Assembly: GCF_045528445.1 (NCBI RefSeq)
Contig: NZ_JBGQQU010000026.1
Coordinates: 1-51,076 of the forward strand
Direction: 5' to 3'
Source: Desemzia sp045528445
Lineage (GTDB): Bacteria; Bacillota; Bacilli; Lactobacillales; Carnobacteriaceae
Length of the DNA: 51,076 bases
The position numbers and the translations under genes were made by a program. Shown piece by piece: positions 7,595 through 15,944 of this stretch. A model generated the notes under the pieces. That model was not told the origin of the DNA. It searched no databases and was given only the letters and a program-made list of their open reading frames with translations. Numbering within the stretch: the first letter of the stretch is position 1; the number at the start of each line of letters is the position of its first letter.

Positions 7595-8560
7595 ATGATA
7601 TCCGTTATTGTTCCAATCCAAAATGTTGAAAAAACACTCTCTAAAAGCCTGCATAGCATCAAAAGTCAGACCTATCATAAATTACAGATTATTTTGATTG
7701 ATAATGGGTCTATTGATAAAAGCGGTGAAATTTGCGACCGATTCGCTAAAAATGATGCTCGCTTTGAAGTCATACACATAGAGTACAGTAGTCGTTCAGT
7801 GGCTAAAAATATCGGTCTTGTACATGCTAGAGGTGAATACGTTTGTTTTGTCAATGCGATGGATTGGTTGGGCGCAGATATGTTAGAAGAACTGATGATG
7901 GCCAACCAATCCTTTAATGGAGATATGGTCACCTGCAGGTATTTTGAAAACACTCTTTCAGAATTGTATCTGATTCCTGGACCAGACGAAACAAGACTGA
8001 TGTCCAAAAATGAAGCTATTCAGCTTTGTCTAGCTCAAACAAGGACTGAAGGTTTCTTGTGCAACAAACTTTATAAATTGGAGCTGTTTCATTCTGCTCC
8101 TGAAATTCGTTTTGATGAAGAGATTGACCATTACGAAGATTTATTAGTAGCTATGCAATGCTTTTTTAAGAGCAGCTCTATTGTATACAGCCCGCCTCCC
8201 CATTACCACTACTACCTTAGCCGTCATTTGTCTATCAGCGTACTTCAAAATAAACGAAAATTAACCGGACTCACAGCAATCGAGAAAGCCATTGATCTGT
8301 TGGTGCAAGATCCTTCCATTGACATTCGGATATTGAAAGATTACTATGCCCGCTTAACGCTTTCTTCTTTGTTCCTCTTAGTGAACTCGGAAAATGTACA
8401 TGGTCCCTTCATCACACATCTAAGAAAACACCTCAATCATTATGACCTGTCCGATCTTCAAGACAATGATTTGAAAAGATGTGCAATGATCACCCGCAGA
8501 AACATTGGATTGGGCAAAATTTATTGGGATATGTTCTACAAAAGTAAAATGGCCGAATAA
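7595..8560 (+). CDS. Family 2 glycosyltransferase, catalytic motif degenerate
   Basis: The 321-residue protein aligns well in plan with family 2 glycosyltransferases, which transfer sugars from nucleotide donors to cell-surface polymers. The N-terminal half has VPIQNVEKTLSKSLHSI, the nucleotide-binding region IDNGSIDKSGEICDRF (residues 35-50) and ARGEYVCFV. The usual metal-binding DSDD or DxD is replaced by NAMD at residues 87-90, and the second Asp of the normal DDGSTD is Asn37, so activity or specificity may differ. No membrane segment is evident. The start follows AAGGAGGG by about 7 nt. It is a single gene with its own promoter and terminator, on the opposite strand to its neighbours. It lies between DUF1831 and mnmA, with a structured repeat on each side. 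Confidence 0.8.
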   Translation: MISVIVPIQNVEKTLSKSLHSIKSQTYHKLQIILIDNGSIDKSGEICDRFAKNDARFEVIHIEYSSRSVAKNIGLVHARGEYVCFVNAMDWLGADMLEELMMANQSFNGDMVTCRYFENTLSELYLIPGPDETRLMSKNEAIQLCLAQTRTEGFLCNKLYKLELFHSAPEIRFDEEIDHYEDLLVAMQCFFKSSSIVYSPPPHYHYYLSRHLSISVLQNKRKLTGLTAIEKAIDLLVQDPSIDIRILKDYYARLTLSSLFLLVNSENVHGPFITHLRKHLNHYDLSDLQDNDLKRCAMITRRNIGLGKIYWDMFYKSKMAE

Positions 8561-8574
8561 CCTTTCTATTATCT

Positions 8575-8629
8575 AAAAAAAGCACCTAGGACACTGCCGA
8601 ATCTCATCGGTGTGCTCTAGGCGCTTTAA
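8575..8629 (+). terminator. Terminator after the glycosyltransferase
   Basis: A long imperfect hairpin (AAGCACCTAG with CTAGGCGCTT, inner CCGA/TCGG) starts about 15 bp past the stop codon and ends in a short TTTAAA. Confidence 0.65.
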
Positions 8630-8711
8630 AGACTGGTTCTACAATATTTGATGTTGGTAAGTAGAAAATACAATTTTTTTCAACTCTAAACCTATTAGAA
8701 ACTCATTTTCT

Positions 8712-8956
8712 AGAAATTTATGGAGGAATATGGGGTTGCTTATAGCCATGAATAAGGATGCAATGGGAATTAATCCCGAGTTAAAGTTTCAGCTTTTACT
8801 CGGGGTTTGTTCTCCGCTACGCTACGCATACCATATCCGTACGTCGCTAGCGCTCCAACGGCTTCGGTAACGCTTGCAAGCCTTGAGACGCGGTTTTCGG
8901 CTCAAGGCTTTCCCATGGCTTTCCATAAGCAACCCCTTAAGCCGGAGGAAATTTCT
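8712..8956 (+). repeat. Structured intergenic repeat, copy 3 (245 bp, with an extra arm)
   Basis: The ends AGAAATTT and AAATTTCT pair, as do GGGGTTGCTTA with TAAGCAACCCC and AGCCATG with CATGGCT. Hairpin 1 is CCCGAGT/ACTCGGG. The last hairpin is GCCTTGAG/CTCAAGGC, whose loop here is ACGCGGTTTTCGG instead of ACTACAGG. About 65 extra bases sit between the hairpins (8808-8876), including CGCTACGCTACGC and self-complementary GCTAGC. It lies between the glycosyltransferase terminator and the 3' end of the DUF1831 gene. Confidence 0.82.
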
Positions 8957-8988
8957 TTACCAACATTAGAAGATGAAGAACCTAAAGA

Positions 8989-9324
8989 CTACACTTTTTC
9001 TAAAATACCACTCTCTACAAATCCAGCCAAAACATATCCTGCACGGTCTTGTGCTTCTTTAAAGGCATCCCCTTTGTATAAGTTCACCGAACGCAACCCA
9101 TTTGCGGTTACGACAGACATTTTGAACGTCTTTAGGTCGCTGGCAACTGTCATTTTTAATTTAGGACTTTTTGCTGAACCTATTTCTAAATCCCGACTAA
9201 ATTGAAAATGGCCGTTCTTCGATTGTTCAAAACCGTTATCTCGTAAAGTGTATTTTTTTACGCTTTCGCTCATACGATACATATCCGTTGAGCCGTCTAA
9301 TTTATCTTTTGCTAAAAATGCCAT
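8989..9324 (-). CDS. DUF1831 family protein
   Basis: This 111-residue protein matches my recollection of the DUF1831 family, found in lactic acid bacteria next to cysteine desulfurase genes. Recognisable features are FLAKDKLDGSTDMYRMSESV at the start, a lysine-rich middle and YVLAGFVESGILEKV at the end. It has no signal peptide, membrane segment or cysteine. The start follows AAAGGTGG by a normal distance. It is 88 bp downstream of the desulfurase and probably cotranscribed, which suggests a role with sulfur transfer to tRNA; the biochemical function is unknown. Confidence 0.75.
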   Translation of the reverse strand: MAFLAKDKLDGSTDMYRMSESVKKYTLRDNGFEQSKNGHFQFSRDLEIGSAKSPKLKMTVASDLKTFKMSVVTANGLRSVNLYKGDAFKEAQDRAGYVLAGFVESGILEKV

Positions 9325-9412
9325 TTGACTACCACCTTTGTTGTCGTGTTAAAGCTTTTAAGGATAAAGCCTTTTCACCTTAACTATAGCATATTCTAGT
9401 ACACGAATTAAG

Positions 9413-10561
9413 CTATTTTTTTAGTCGGGCAACACTTTTGGTCAGTTCTTCCATAAGAATATCCAATTGTTCTTTTGTCGTTCCTAACCCAAAACTGATG
9501 CGGATCGATTCACTGATTCGTGGGCTTTCTTCACCGTACATCGCTCCTAATACATGGCTAGGATCGATATTTCCGGCTGTACAAGCTGAACCTGCAGATA
9601 AAGCAATGCCGACTAAATCCAAACTCATCAATAACTGCTCCGAACAAACTCCTTTGACCCATACATTGATAACGTGTGCCAAATGGTGTTTATCAGAACC
9701 ATTCAAGTCATAATCGATACCGCTCTCGTCCAACTGTTTCATCAAATAGGACCGCAATTCTTGATGATGCTGTTTGCGTTCTTCTCTTTCTGCCAGCATA
9801 ATTTCAACAGCTTTTTTAAACCCGGCAATACCTGGAATATTTTCGGTTCCGGCCCGACGTTTTTGTTCTTGTTCGCCGCCCAGCATAAAACTAGGCAAAT
9901 GGATACTGCTGCTGATGTATAAGAAGCCGATTCCTTTGGGTCCATTGATTTTATGCGCTGAGACCGACAATAGATCGATGTGATCGCGTTTCACATCAAT
10001 ATCTTCGGATCCATAGGCTTGAACGGCATCCGCGTGAAAATAAGCCTTCGTTTCGCTTTCGTGGATAATATTCCCAATCGCTGCAATGTCCATCAAGGTA
10101 CCGACTTCATTATTGCCATACATGATCGATACTAAAATCGTATCCGGGCGTAAAGCAGCTCTCACATCTTCAGGGTTCACGCGACCAGTTTCATCTACAG
10201 GTAAATACGTGACTTCAAATCCCAACGATTCCAAATGCTCCATTGGTTTTAAAACAGCATGGTGCTCAATCGCTGTCGTAATCAAATGCATGCCTTCTTC
10301 TTTCCTGGATAGAGCTGTCTCCATGATCGCTGTATTGTCGCTTTCTGTTCCGCCACTCGTAACAATGATTTCATTCGGTTTTGCTCCGATACTTTGGGCA
10401 AAAACGATTCTGGATTGATCTAATATTCTTCTGCTGTCACGTCCGAATCCATGAATGCTTGAAGCATTACCAAAATGGGCTTTCATCATTTCGTAAGTTA
10501 CTTCAGCTACTTCAGGATGAACTGGGCTGGTTGCTGCATGATCTAAATAAATTTTTTCCAT
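9413..10561 (-). CDS. Cysteine desulfurase (NifS/IscS-like, probable partner of MnmA)
   Basis: This PLP enzyme takes sulfur from L-cysteine as a protein persulfide and passes it to an acceptor. The 382-residue protein starts EKIYLDHAATSPVHPEV. It has the PLP lysine in SAHKINGPKG (about K203) and the catalytic cysteine in SAGSACTAG (about C326). It is followed by DUF1831, and more distantly by mnmA on the same strand. By analogy with Bacillus YrvO-MnmA, it is the likely donor for tRNA 2-thiouridine. A promoter overlaps the end of the preceding gene. A second desulfurase at 39031 pairs with thiI, so this copy is not the only sulfur source. Confidence 0.93.
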   Translation of the reverse strand: MEKIYLDHAATSPVHPEVAEVTYEMMKAHFGNASSIHGFGRDSRRILDQSRIVFAQSIGAKPNEIIVTSGGTESDNTAIMETALSRKEEGMHLITTAIEHHAVLKPMEHLESLGFEVTYLPVDETGRVNPEDVRAALRPDTILVSIMYGNNEVGTLMDIAAIGNIIHESETKAYFHADAVQAYGSEDIDVKRDHIDLLSVSAHKINGPKGIGFLYISSSIHLPSFMLGGEQEQKRRAGTENIPGIAGFKKAVEIMLAEREERKQHHQELRSYLMKQLDESGIDYDLNGSDKHHLAHVINVWVKGVCSEQLLMSLDLVGIALSAGSACTAGNIDPSHVLGAMYGEESPRISESIRISFGLGTTKEQLDILMEELTKSVARLKK

Positions 10562-10595
10562 GTTATCCTCTCATTCACTTATTATTTGTCACCAA

Positions 10596-10624
10596 ATTGT
10601 ACCACTAATTACTTCATCGAACAA
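10596..10624 (-). promoter_or_regulatory. Probable promoter of the cysteine desulfurase gene
   Basis: Minus-strand TTGTTC (10619-10624), a 17-nt spacer and TACAAT (10596-10601). The -35 lies in the last codons of the M50 gene. Confidence 0.5.
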
Positions 10625-11756
10625 CTTCATCACGAAGATTTACAGCACCTTCTTGACGTACTTCGTTTGCTGGTTGTTGCTCTAATTTCAGTTGAGCATG
10701 TTGGCGCAGCCACTCTAAGAGATTGATTTCCACTTGCAAGCCGTTGTCAAAAGTATTGCTATTCCCTAAATCCAACCCTGCTTTAGTCCATATCAGAGCT
10801 TTAACAGGATCATTTTCTACATAAAGAAAATAGGTCGCAAAAATGCGTTTAAATGTGATCTGTTCGTATTTTTGCATCAGCTGCACATCCGTTTGGTGGT
10901 ACATTTTTGTCGCTTCTTCGGCTGACTGTCGGTGCAGGCTTAAACAAAACAACTTTTCTGCTTGAACCATCATTCTATCTAGCGGAACCAATTTATCTTT
11001 AATATTCCACTGCTTCTCTACCAACACAGCTGCTTTGTCAAATTGGAACTGTTCCAAATATTTGTAATACTCCAAGCGCATCACATACAGCGAAAAAGGA
11101 TCGCTTAGCTCCACCTCATCAAACAGTTCAAATGATTCCGGCGGCAAACTGGTTAACGTCCGGCTTTCCGTTAAATAGTACACCGTGCGTAATTGATGAT
11201 ACATCATTTGACGGTAAGCTGGATTCTTGCGGCATTTCTTTAAGATCGCTCCATCATTCATCCTTTTTGGAAGACCATTTGATAAAGTCAGAAATAAACC
11301 GATTCCGCTAAATAATAGAGGAAAGATAGCTGGAATAAAATCACTGGTTAAGAGAAAAAGGGCGCTCAATGAACAGATCGCATTGAAGAGTACACCTCCG
11401 CTTAGGTACAATTTATACGGATAGCGGGTCGGATTCCATTCTTTATCTGGAACCATCAAGCATTGAGCAACAGCTTCATTAACAGCTTGTCGTTTAAAAA
11501 CCAGTTTCCCTTTTTTTTTCAGAACTACAAAACTGAAGATCCGGTAAGATAAAAACCGGTATCCTGTAGCCCACCCACAAAGGAAGTGTCCTGCTTCATG
11601 AAGAATGATTTGAAGTCCTGCAAAAACAAAAAAAGATAAGACAGTCAGACTAAAAAAGTAAGGTGGTAAATCAATCGTGGTAAACATCAACAGTGTTTCA
11701 ATAATCAACAGCAGTAAAAATGGCCACCATATAGCGAGCATCTTTTTTACATTCAC
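10614..11756 (-). CDS. Membrane metalloprotease of the site-2 protease (M50) type
   Basis: This 380-residue protein begins with about 40 hydrophobic residues and then has the zinc motif HEAGH near residue 53 inside a membrane helix. After more membrane helices comes NGLPKRMNDG near residue 165, which fits the second M50 signature (N-x2-P, then DG) that supplies the third metal ligand. The C-terminal half, from about residue 180, is soluble and helical, with features reminiscent of tetratricopeptide-type arrays (my inference). Family members cut membrane-embedded substrates; the substrate here is unknown. The start is a GTG 6 nt after AAAGGAGTG. It lies 24 bp downstream of gshF and is probably cotranscribed. 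Confidence 0.75.
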   Translation of the reverse strand: MNVKKMLAIWWPFLLLLIIETLLMFTTIDLPPYFFSLTVLSFFVFAGLQIILHEAGHFLCGWATGYRFLSYRIFSFVVLKKKGKLVFKRQAVNEAVAQCLMVPDKEWNPTRYPYKLYLSGGVLFNAICSLSALFLLTSDFIPAIFPLLFSGIGLFLTLSNGLPKRMNDGAILKKCRKNPAYRQMMYHQLRTVYYLTESRTLTSLPPESFELFDEVELSDPFSLYVMRLEYYKYLEQFQFDKAAVLVEKQWNIKDKLVPLDRMMVQAEKLFCLSLHRQSAEEATKMYHQTDVQLMQKYEQITFKRIFATYFLYVENDPVKALIWTKAGLDLGNSNTFDNGLQVEINLLEWLRQHAQLKLEQQPANEVRQEGAVNLRDEVVR

Positions 11757-11780
11757 AGCCTCACTCCTTTTCTCAATTGT

Positions 11781-14048
11781 TTAGAGTTCAGGAAACAGCA
11801 TTGTCAAAATCTCTTTGGTCAAACGACGATTTTTTCCTTTGTATACATAGGCGTGCATATGCATAGCGGGATTAAAATTGGCTTCAATCACTGTGTATCC
11901 AGGTGATTCAGGCGTACTAGCTTTGGTTAGATCCGGGATGATCAAATCGATTCCTGTTACGTTAGCTTCGATCGCTCGTGCCATTTGGACTGCGATTTCT
12001 TTGTAGCTTTCGTCCATTTCATCCGTCACATCGATGGAGTCTCCACCCGTACTGATATTGGAGTTTTCTCTTAAATAAACGGTTTCTCCTTTTTCGGGAA
12101 CACTCTCCACAGAATACCCTTGTTCTTTCAACATCAGTTGCTCGATTTCACCCAATTGGATGATTTCCAATGGTGCTCGGTGATTTGTTCCGCGTAAGGG
12201 ATCTTGGTTCTTCTGTTCAACTAAAGCTTTAACTGATGATGTTCCATCCCCTACAACGTTGGCTGGTGTCCGCAATAAGACAGCAGGTACTTTGTTGTTG
12301 ACGACAAACAACCGGTATTCCGTTCCTGGAATGTACTCTTCTACAAGAATCGATTCATCTTCTTTAAAAGCGATCGTTACAGCTTGGTTGAAGTCTTCTT
12401 TTGTAGGACCTTGTTTAAAAATAGAGATTCCTACCCCATAATTGGTTGATTTAGGTTTTATGACGATCGGTCGGTTTTCATAACGCCAGAATGCCTGTTG
12501 AGCTTTTTCAACTGTTTGATATTCTCCTCCCGCTGGAATATGAAAACCATTTTCAGCAAGTATTTTTTTCGTCACCGTCTTATTAGCCATGATCAAAGAA
12601 GAAATATACGTATCTTTAGCTGTCATATTGCCGTTTTTAACATACTCCACATGACCTTTATAGGTCAATTTGACAAATTGATCGTACTCATCAATCACTT
12701 TTACTTTGATTCCCAATTGGATCGCGTCATGGATCAACAATTGAGTCGACATCTCAAGCGATGTAAACCCACGTAATTGATAAGGTTTCTCCATAGCATC
12801 TTGTTTGTATTGCTTCGCTAATTCCATACCAAAGGAGACATAATCGCCAGCTGCTTGAATACCGTCTACAATTTGAGCAGCTACTGTTTTTTCTGGATGC
12901 TCAAATACATCTTCCGCCCATGACACGAGTTCCAAAGTTTTTTCATGTTGATTAGTGGACTCTATCATGTCCCGCATCTCTTCCAGTAAAGCCAGTCCTT
13001 CAGCTTTAAACTGCGATTCTTTTTTAGGATGTTCTAAAGCGGTCAAATGATTTTTGTCATCTCCGGTTTTGGAATTGACTGCAGTACTTTCTTCGTCCAT
13101 CCAAATCAAGGCGAAACAAAACAATTTTACAAAGTTCAGTGTCTGCTTGTTGATACTGAATGCATCAAAAGGATTCAAATCAAAATTGCGCAACTCTACA
13201 TACGAGATTCCTTTATCCAATAACCCATGGACTTGTTTTGTTCCTCTCAAGCGAATCGAAGCATAGAACTCTCTTTCTTCCGATAAATCGCCTGATTCTA
13301 CTAATTTTTCAATGCTGTCCACATAAGCATTTAAAGTTTCATAGGATACTACAACATTTTTGCTGTTCACATACCCTAATTGACTATTGCGCAAGCTGCG
13401 CACAAAATCCTTCGGCACTGACTCACTATCAGAGTAAAAGTCATTGCAAACCGTTGGAGAAGCACCAAATAAATAGCTCAATACCCAGCGGTAACGTAAA
13501 AAGTTCCGAGACAATTTCATATAAACGGCTGATTTAAACGCCTCTTTATTTATGATTTCTGTTTGCTTTTGATACAGTGAATCGATAAACGATTGATCAA
13601 ACTCAAAATTGACGTGTATTCCGCTTTGCATTTGCTTTTTCTTGCCGTAGATACCAGCTAAATATTCTCGATAAGCTACATCAGCCTGATTTTCTAATTT
13701 AGCGATCGGAATTTGTTTTTCTTCCGGCAATGTACCAGGCATGCTCAGTGGCCAAATCAGTTCTTCTTCTTTCATAGAATGATACGTAACATCATGCAAA
13801 GCTGCCAACCACCGTTGCATACTCTTGCTGCTTTTTAGAGGAGGCGTAATCAATTCCAATTGTACTTCACTAAAATCCGTTTGAATATAAGGGTGATGGC
13901 TTCTGCTGCCAAGTGTTTCGGGATGATCAGTAGTCGCTAAGCTGCCATCTGGGTTAACTCTCAAACCTTCTTTTTCAATTCCGATGATGGATTCGCTCCA
14001 TACCGGTTCAATCTTATTTTCTTTGATTAATTGTTTTACTGTTTTCAT
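11781..14048 (-). CDS. gshF: Bifunctional glutamate-cysteine ligase / glutathione synthetase GshF
   Basis: A single polypeptide carries out both steps of glutathione synthesis. The 755-residue length is typical of GshF. The N-terminal two-thirds is a GshA-type ligase (GIEKEGLRV near residue 23, the substrate region FSEVQLELITPP). The C-terminal third is an ATP-grasp domain (RPIVIKPKSTNYGVGISIF and VIEANFNPAMHMHAY near the end) that adds glycine. The stop is 24 bp before the M50 protease gene. Together with Tpx and the methionine sulfoxide reductase it gives thiol-based defence, relevant because pyruvate oxidase in this window makes hydrogen peroxide. Confidence 0.96.
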   Translation of the reverse strand: MKTVKQLIKENKIEPVWSESIIGIEKEGLRVNPDGSLATTDHPETLGSRSHHPYIQTDFSEVQLELITPPLKSSKSMQRWLAALHDVTYHSMKEEELIWPLSMPGTLPEEKQIPIAKLENQADVAYREYLAGIYGKKKQMQSGIHVNFEFDQSFIDSLYQKQTEIINKEAFKSAVYMKLSRNFLRYRWVLSYLFGASPTVCNDFYSDSESVPKDFVRSLRNSQLGYVNSKNVVVSYETLNAYVDSIEKLVESGDLSEEREFYASIRLRGTKQVHGLLDKGISYVELRNFDLNPFDAFSINKQTLNFVKLFCFALIWMDEESTAVNSKTGDDKNHLTALEHPKKESQFKAEGLALLEEMRDMIESTNQHEKTLELVSWAEDVFEHPEKTVAAQIVDGIQAAGDYVSFGMELAKQYKQDAMEKPYQLRGFTSLEMSTQLLIHDAIQLGIKVKVIDEYDQFVKLTYKGHVEYVKNGNMTAKDTYISSLIMANKTVTKKILAENGFHIPAGGEYQTVEKAQQAFWRYENRPIVIKPKSTNYGVGISIFKQGPTKEDFNQAVTIAFKEDESILVEEYIPGTEYRLFVVNNKVPAVLLRTPANVVGDGTSSVKALVEQKNQDPLRGTNHRAPLEIIQLGEIEQLMLKEQGYSVESVPEKGETVYLRENSNISTGGDSIDVTDEMDESYKEIAVQMARAIEANVTGIDLIIPDLTKASTPESPGYTVIEANFNPAMHMHAYVYKGKNRRLTKEILTMLFPEL

Positions 14049-14094
14049 AACGATTATCTGACACTACCTTCCTGCCAACTTCTTTTTCTCATCT

Positions 14095-14122
14095 ATTGTA
14101 AATCAGAAGTTTCTTTTGTCAA
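14095..14122 (-). promoter_or_regulatory. Probable gshF promoter
   Basis: Minus-strand consensus TTGACA (14117-14122), a 16-nt spacer and TACAAT (14095-14100), about 45 bp upstream of the start codon. Confidence 0.65.
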
Positions 14123-14277
14123 AACTATTATCGCAAAATTGGCTAAAAAAAGCGAACCTATTTAATTTTCTAAGGACAACATCCACTATTTAGCGAACTA
14201 ATGTTCGTTTCGGATGGAAACAAATGGCTAAAAATGCTATACTAAAAGAAAGTTTTTCTAGGAGGAGTGATTCAAAA

Positions 14278-15555
14278 TTGACGAGTAAACCATTAGCTTT
14301 TCGAATGCGTCCTACAAATATTGATGAAGTCGTCGGACAAAGTCATTTAGTAGGTGAAGGAAAAATCATTCGCCGAATGGTAGACGCTAAAATGCTGTCT
14401 TCCATGATCTTATACGGTCCTCCAGGAATAGGAAAAACCAGTATTGCCAGCGCGATTGCAGGGTCTACCCAATATGCTTTTCGGATGTTGAATGCCGCAA
14501 CCGATTCTAAAAAAGATTTGCAGATTATTGCAGAAGAGGCCAAAATGAGTGGTTCCGTTATCTTGATGCTGGATGAGGTCCATCGTCTGGATAAACCAAA
14601 GCAAGACTTTTTGCTGCCCCATTTGGAAAATGGACGCATCATTTTGATTGGTGCTACTACTGAAAATCCCTATATTACCATTAACCCCGCCTTAAGAAGC
14701 CGGGCACAAATATTTGAATTGAAACCTCTTTCTATTGAAGATATTCAATTAGCCATGGAACGAGCTTTACAAGACACCGAAAATGGTTTGGGCAGCTACT
14801 CATCAGAAGTCAGTGAAACAGCCTTGCTGCATTTTGCTCGGGCCACTAATGGAGACTTGAGAAGTGCTCTAAACAGCTTGGAACTGGCCATTAAATCGAC
14901 CAAACCGGATGAAAACGGAACGATTCATATTTCGCTCAACATTGCGGAAGAATGTGTTCAAAGGAAAGCGTTGACTCATGATAAAGATGGCGATGCGCAT
15001 TACGATGTCATTTCAGCTTTACAAAAATCGGTTCGAGGCAGCGACGTGAACGCTGCACTTCATTATTTAGGCAGATTGATTGAAGCAGGTGACTTGCCGA
15101 TCATTTCCAGAAGATTAATGGTTATTGCGTATGAAGACATTGGTTTAGCCAATCCCGGAGCCTGTTCACGTACTGTTACTGCCGTCCAAGCTGCAGAGCG
15201 CATTGGTTTTCCTGAGGCAAGAATTCCATTAGCCAATACGGTCATTGATTTATGTTTATCACCGAAGTCCAATTCCAGTATCTCAGCGATTGACGCAGCA
15301 ATAAGCGACATTCGAAACGGAAACAGCGGTGATGTCCCAGATCATTTGAAAGATTCTCATTACAGCGGAGCCAGCAAATTAGGCCGCGGCGTCGATTACA
15401 AATATCCGCACAGTTATCCTGGTGCTTGGGTAGATCAACAATATTTGCCGGACAAATTAAAAAAAGCACGCTACTTTGAACCTAACCATACTGGTAAATA
15501 TGAAGACACATTAGCTCAGCAATACGACTCTATCAACCAAAGGACTAAAAACTAG
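14278..15555 (+). CDS. rarA: Replication-associated recombination protein A (RarA / MgsA, AAA+ ATPase)
   Basis: RarA is a clamp-loader-like AAA+ ATPase acting at stalled replication forks. Walker A is GPPGIGKTS near residue 47 and Walker B is LDEVHR near 97. The N-terminus KPLAFRMRP and the phrase EVVGQSHLVGEGK are family hallmarks, and the C-terminal tetramerisation region (SARRLMVIAYEDIG-type) is complete. I start at TTG 14278 because AGGAGGAG lies 10 nt before it and the known family begins there; the longer ATG frame at 14224 would run through the promoter -10 (TATACT, about 14238). It is divergent from gshF. 6S RNA follows downstream, and the 6S gene also lies near rarA in Bacillus. Confidence 0.94.
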   Translation: MTSKPLAFRMRPTNIDEVVGQSHLVGEGKIIRRMVDAKMLSSMILYGPPGIGKTSIASAIAGSTQYAFRMLNAATDSKKDLQIIAEEAKMSGSVILMLDEVHRLDKPKQDFLLPHLENGRIILIGATTENPYITINPALRSRAQIFELKPLSIEDIQLAMERALQDTENGLGSYSSEVSETALLHFARATNGDLRSALNSLELAIKSTKPDENGTIHISLNIAEECVQRKALTHDKDGDAHYDVISALQKSVRGSDVNAALHYLGRLIEAGDLPIISRRLMVIAYEDIGLANPGACSRTVTAVQAAERIGFPEARIPLANTVIDLCLSPKSNSSISAIDAAISDIRNGNSGDVPDHLKDSHYSGASKLGRGVDYKYPHSYPGAWVDQQYLPDKLKKARYFEPNHTGKYEDTLAQQYDSINQRTKN

Positions 15556-15615
15556 CCGTAAGCGCTACCTCCATTGTTTCTTCACGTTTTTTGTCCTTAG
15601 CTTGAGCGTATCTAG

Positions 15616-15644
15616 TTGACAGGAAATACCCTCCGTGCTAATAT
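15616..15644 (+). promoter_or_regulatory. 6S RNA promoter
   Basis: A perfect TTGACA (15616-15621) is spaced 17 nt from TAATAT (15639-15644), placing the transcript start near 15652, right at the 5' end of the predicted 6S closing stem. Confidence 0.75.
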
Positions 15645-15653
15645 AAGGATAAG

Positions 15654-15842
15654 AATTCTGAGGTATGCGCGATGTCCTGACATGTGTTGACCGAACATTT
15701 TTTACGAATACTTTGGGATCCAAACTGAATCAAACGGATAACATGCCTTTTCACTTGGTAGTTAGATGCTTGACAGTGGAGCCCACCTGCTAACGTGCGG
15801 GTTCAATACTAATTGGACGTATAAACGGTACCATCGGAATTT
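15654..15842 (+). ncRNA. ssrS: 6S RNA
   Basis: An RNA of about 189 nt with the expected size, position and shape. Its ends form a closing stem (AATTCTGAGGTA with TACCATCGGAATT). The interior has the long, bulged-hairpin composition of 6S RNA, with conserved-looking pieces such as GATGTCCTGACATG and CCACCTGCTAACGTGCGGG. It lies directly after rarA, close to the position of a 6S gene in Bacillus, and has its own strong promoter. 6S RNA binds the housekeeping RNA polymerase holoenzyme by mimicking an open promoter. The call rests on recognition and context; a covariance search would settle it. Confidence 0.78.
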
Positions 15843-15861
15843 TTACATAAAGTTTCGACTT

Positions 15862-15892
15862 TAAAGCCATTCCTTTTTGGAATGGCTTTTTG
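15862..15892 (+). terminator. Terminator downstream of 6S RNA
   Basis: AAAGCCATTCC and GGAATGGCTTT form an 11-bp stem with a TTTTT run. The 3' arm overlaps the -35 of the next promoter. Confidence 0.8.
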
Positions 15893-15905
15893 CGTGGTGT
15901 ATAAT
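15877..15905 (+). promoter_or_regulatory. Promoter of the 15945 gene, overlapping the 6S terminator
   Basis: TTGGAA (15877-15882), a 17-nt spacer and a perfect TATAAT (15900-15905). The -35 is built into the terminator stem. Confidence 0.65.
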
Positions 15906-15944
15906 GAATTAAGAAAAGAATTTAGTCTTTTAGGAGGAATGAAT

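Noticed and set aside
3031..8956. Structured elements as integron attC sites flanking a cassette
   Set aside because: The direct copies around one gene invite the idea, but the core GTTRRRY/RYYYAAC pattern is not evident, no integrase is in view and the gene carries its own promoter.
8807..9205. Plus-strand ORF of 132 codons overlapping element copy 3 and the DUF1831 gene
   Set aside because: It is antisense to a recognised gene and runs through a non-coding structured element, so it is a chance open frame.
6949..9324. A prophage or integrative element across the accessory island
   Set aside because: No integrase, phage or conjugation genes and no tRNA attachment site; the signals support only small repeats and one gene.
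13160..13537. Plus-strand ORF of 125 codons inside gshF
   Set aside because: It lies wholly antisense to an intact, recognised gene and its composition is not protein-like.
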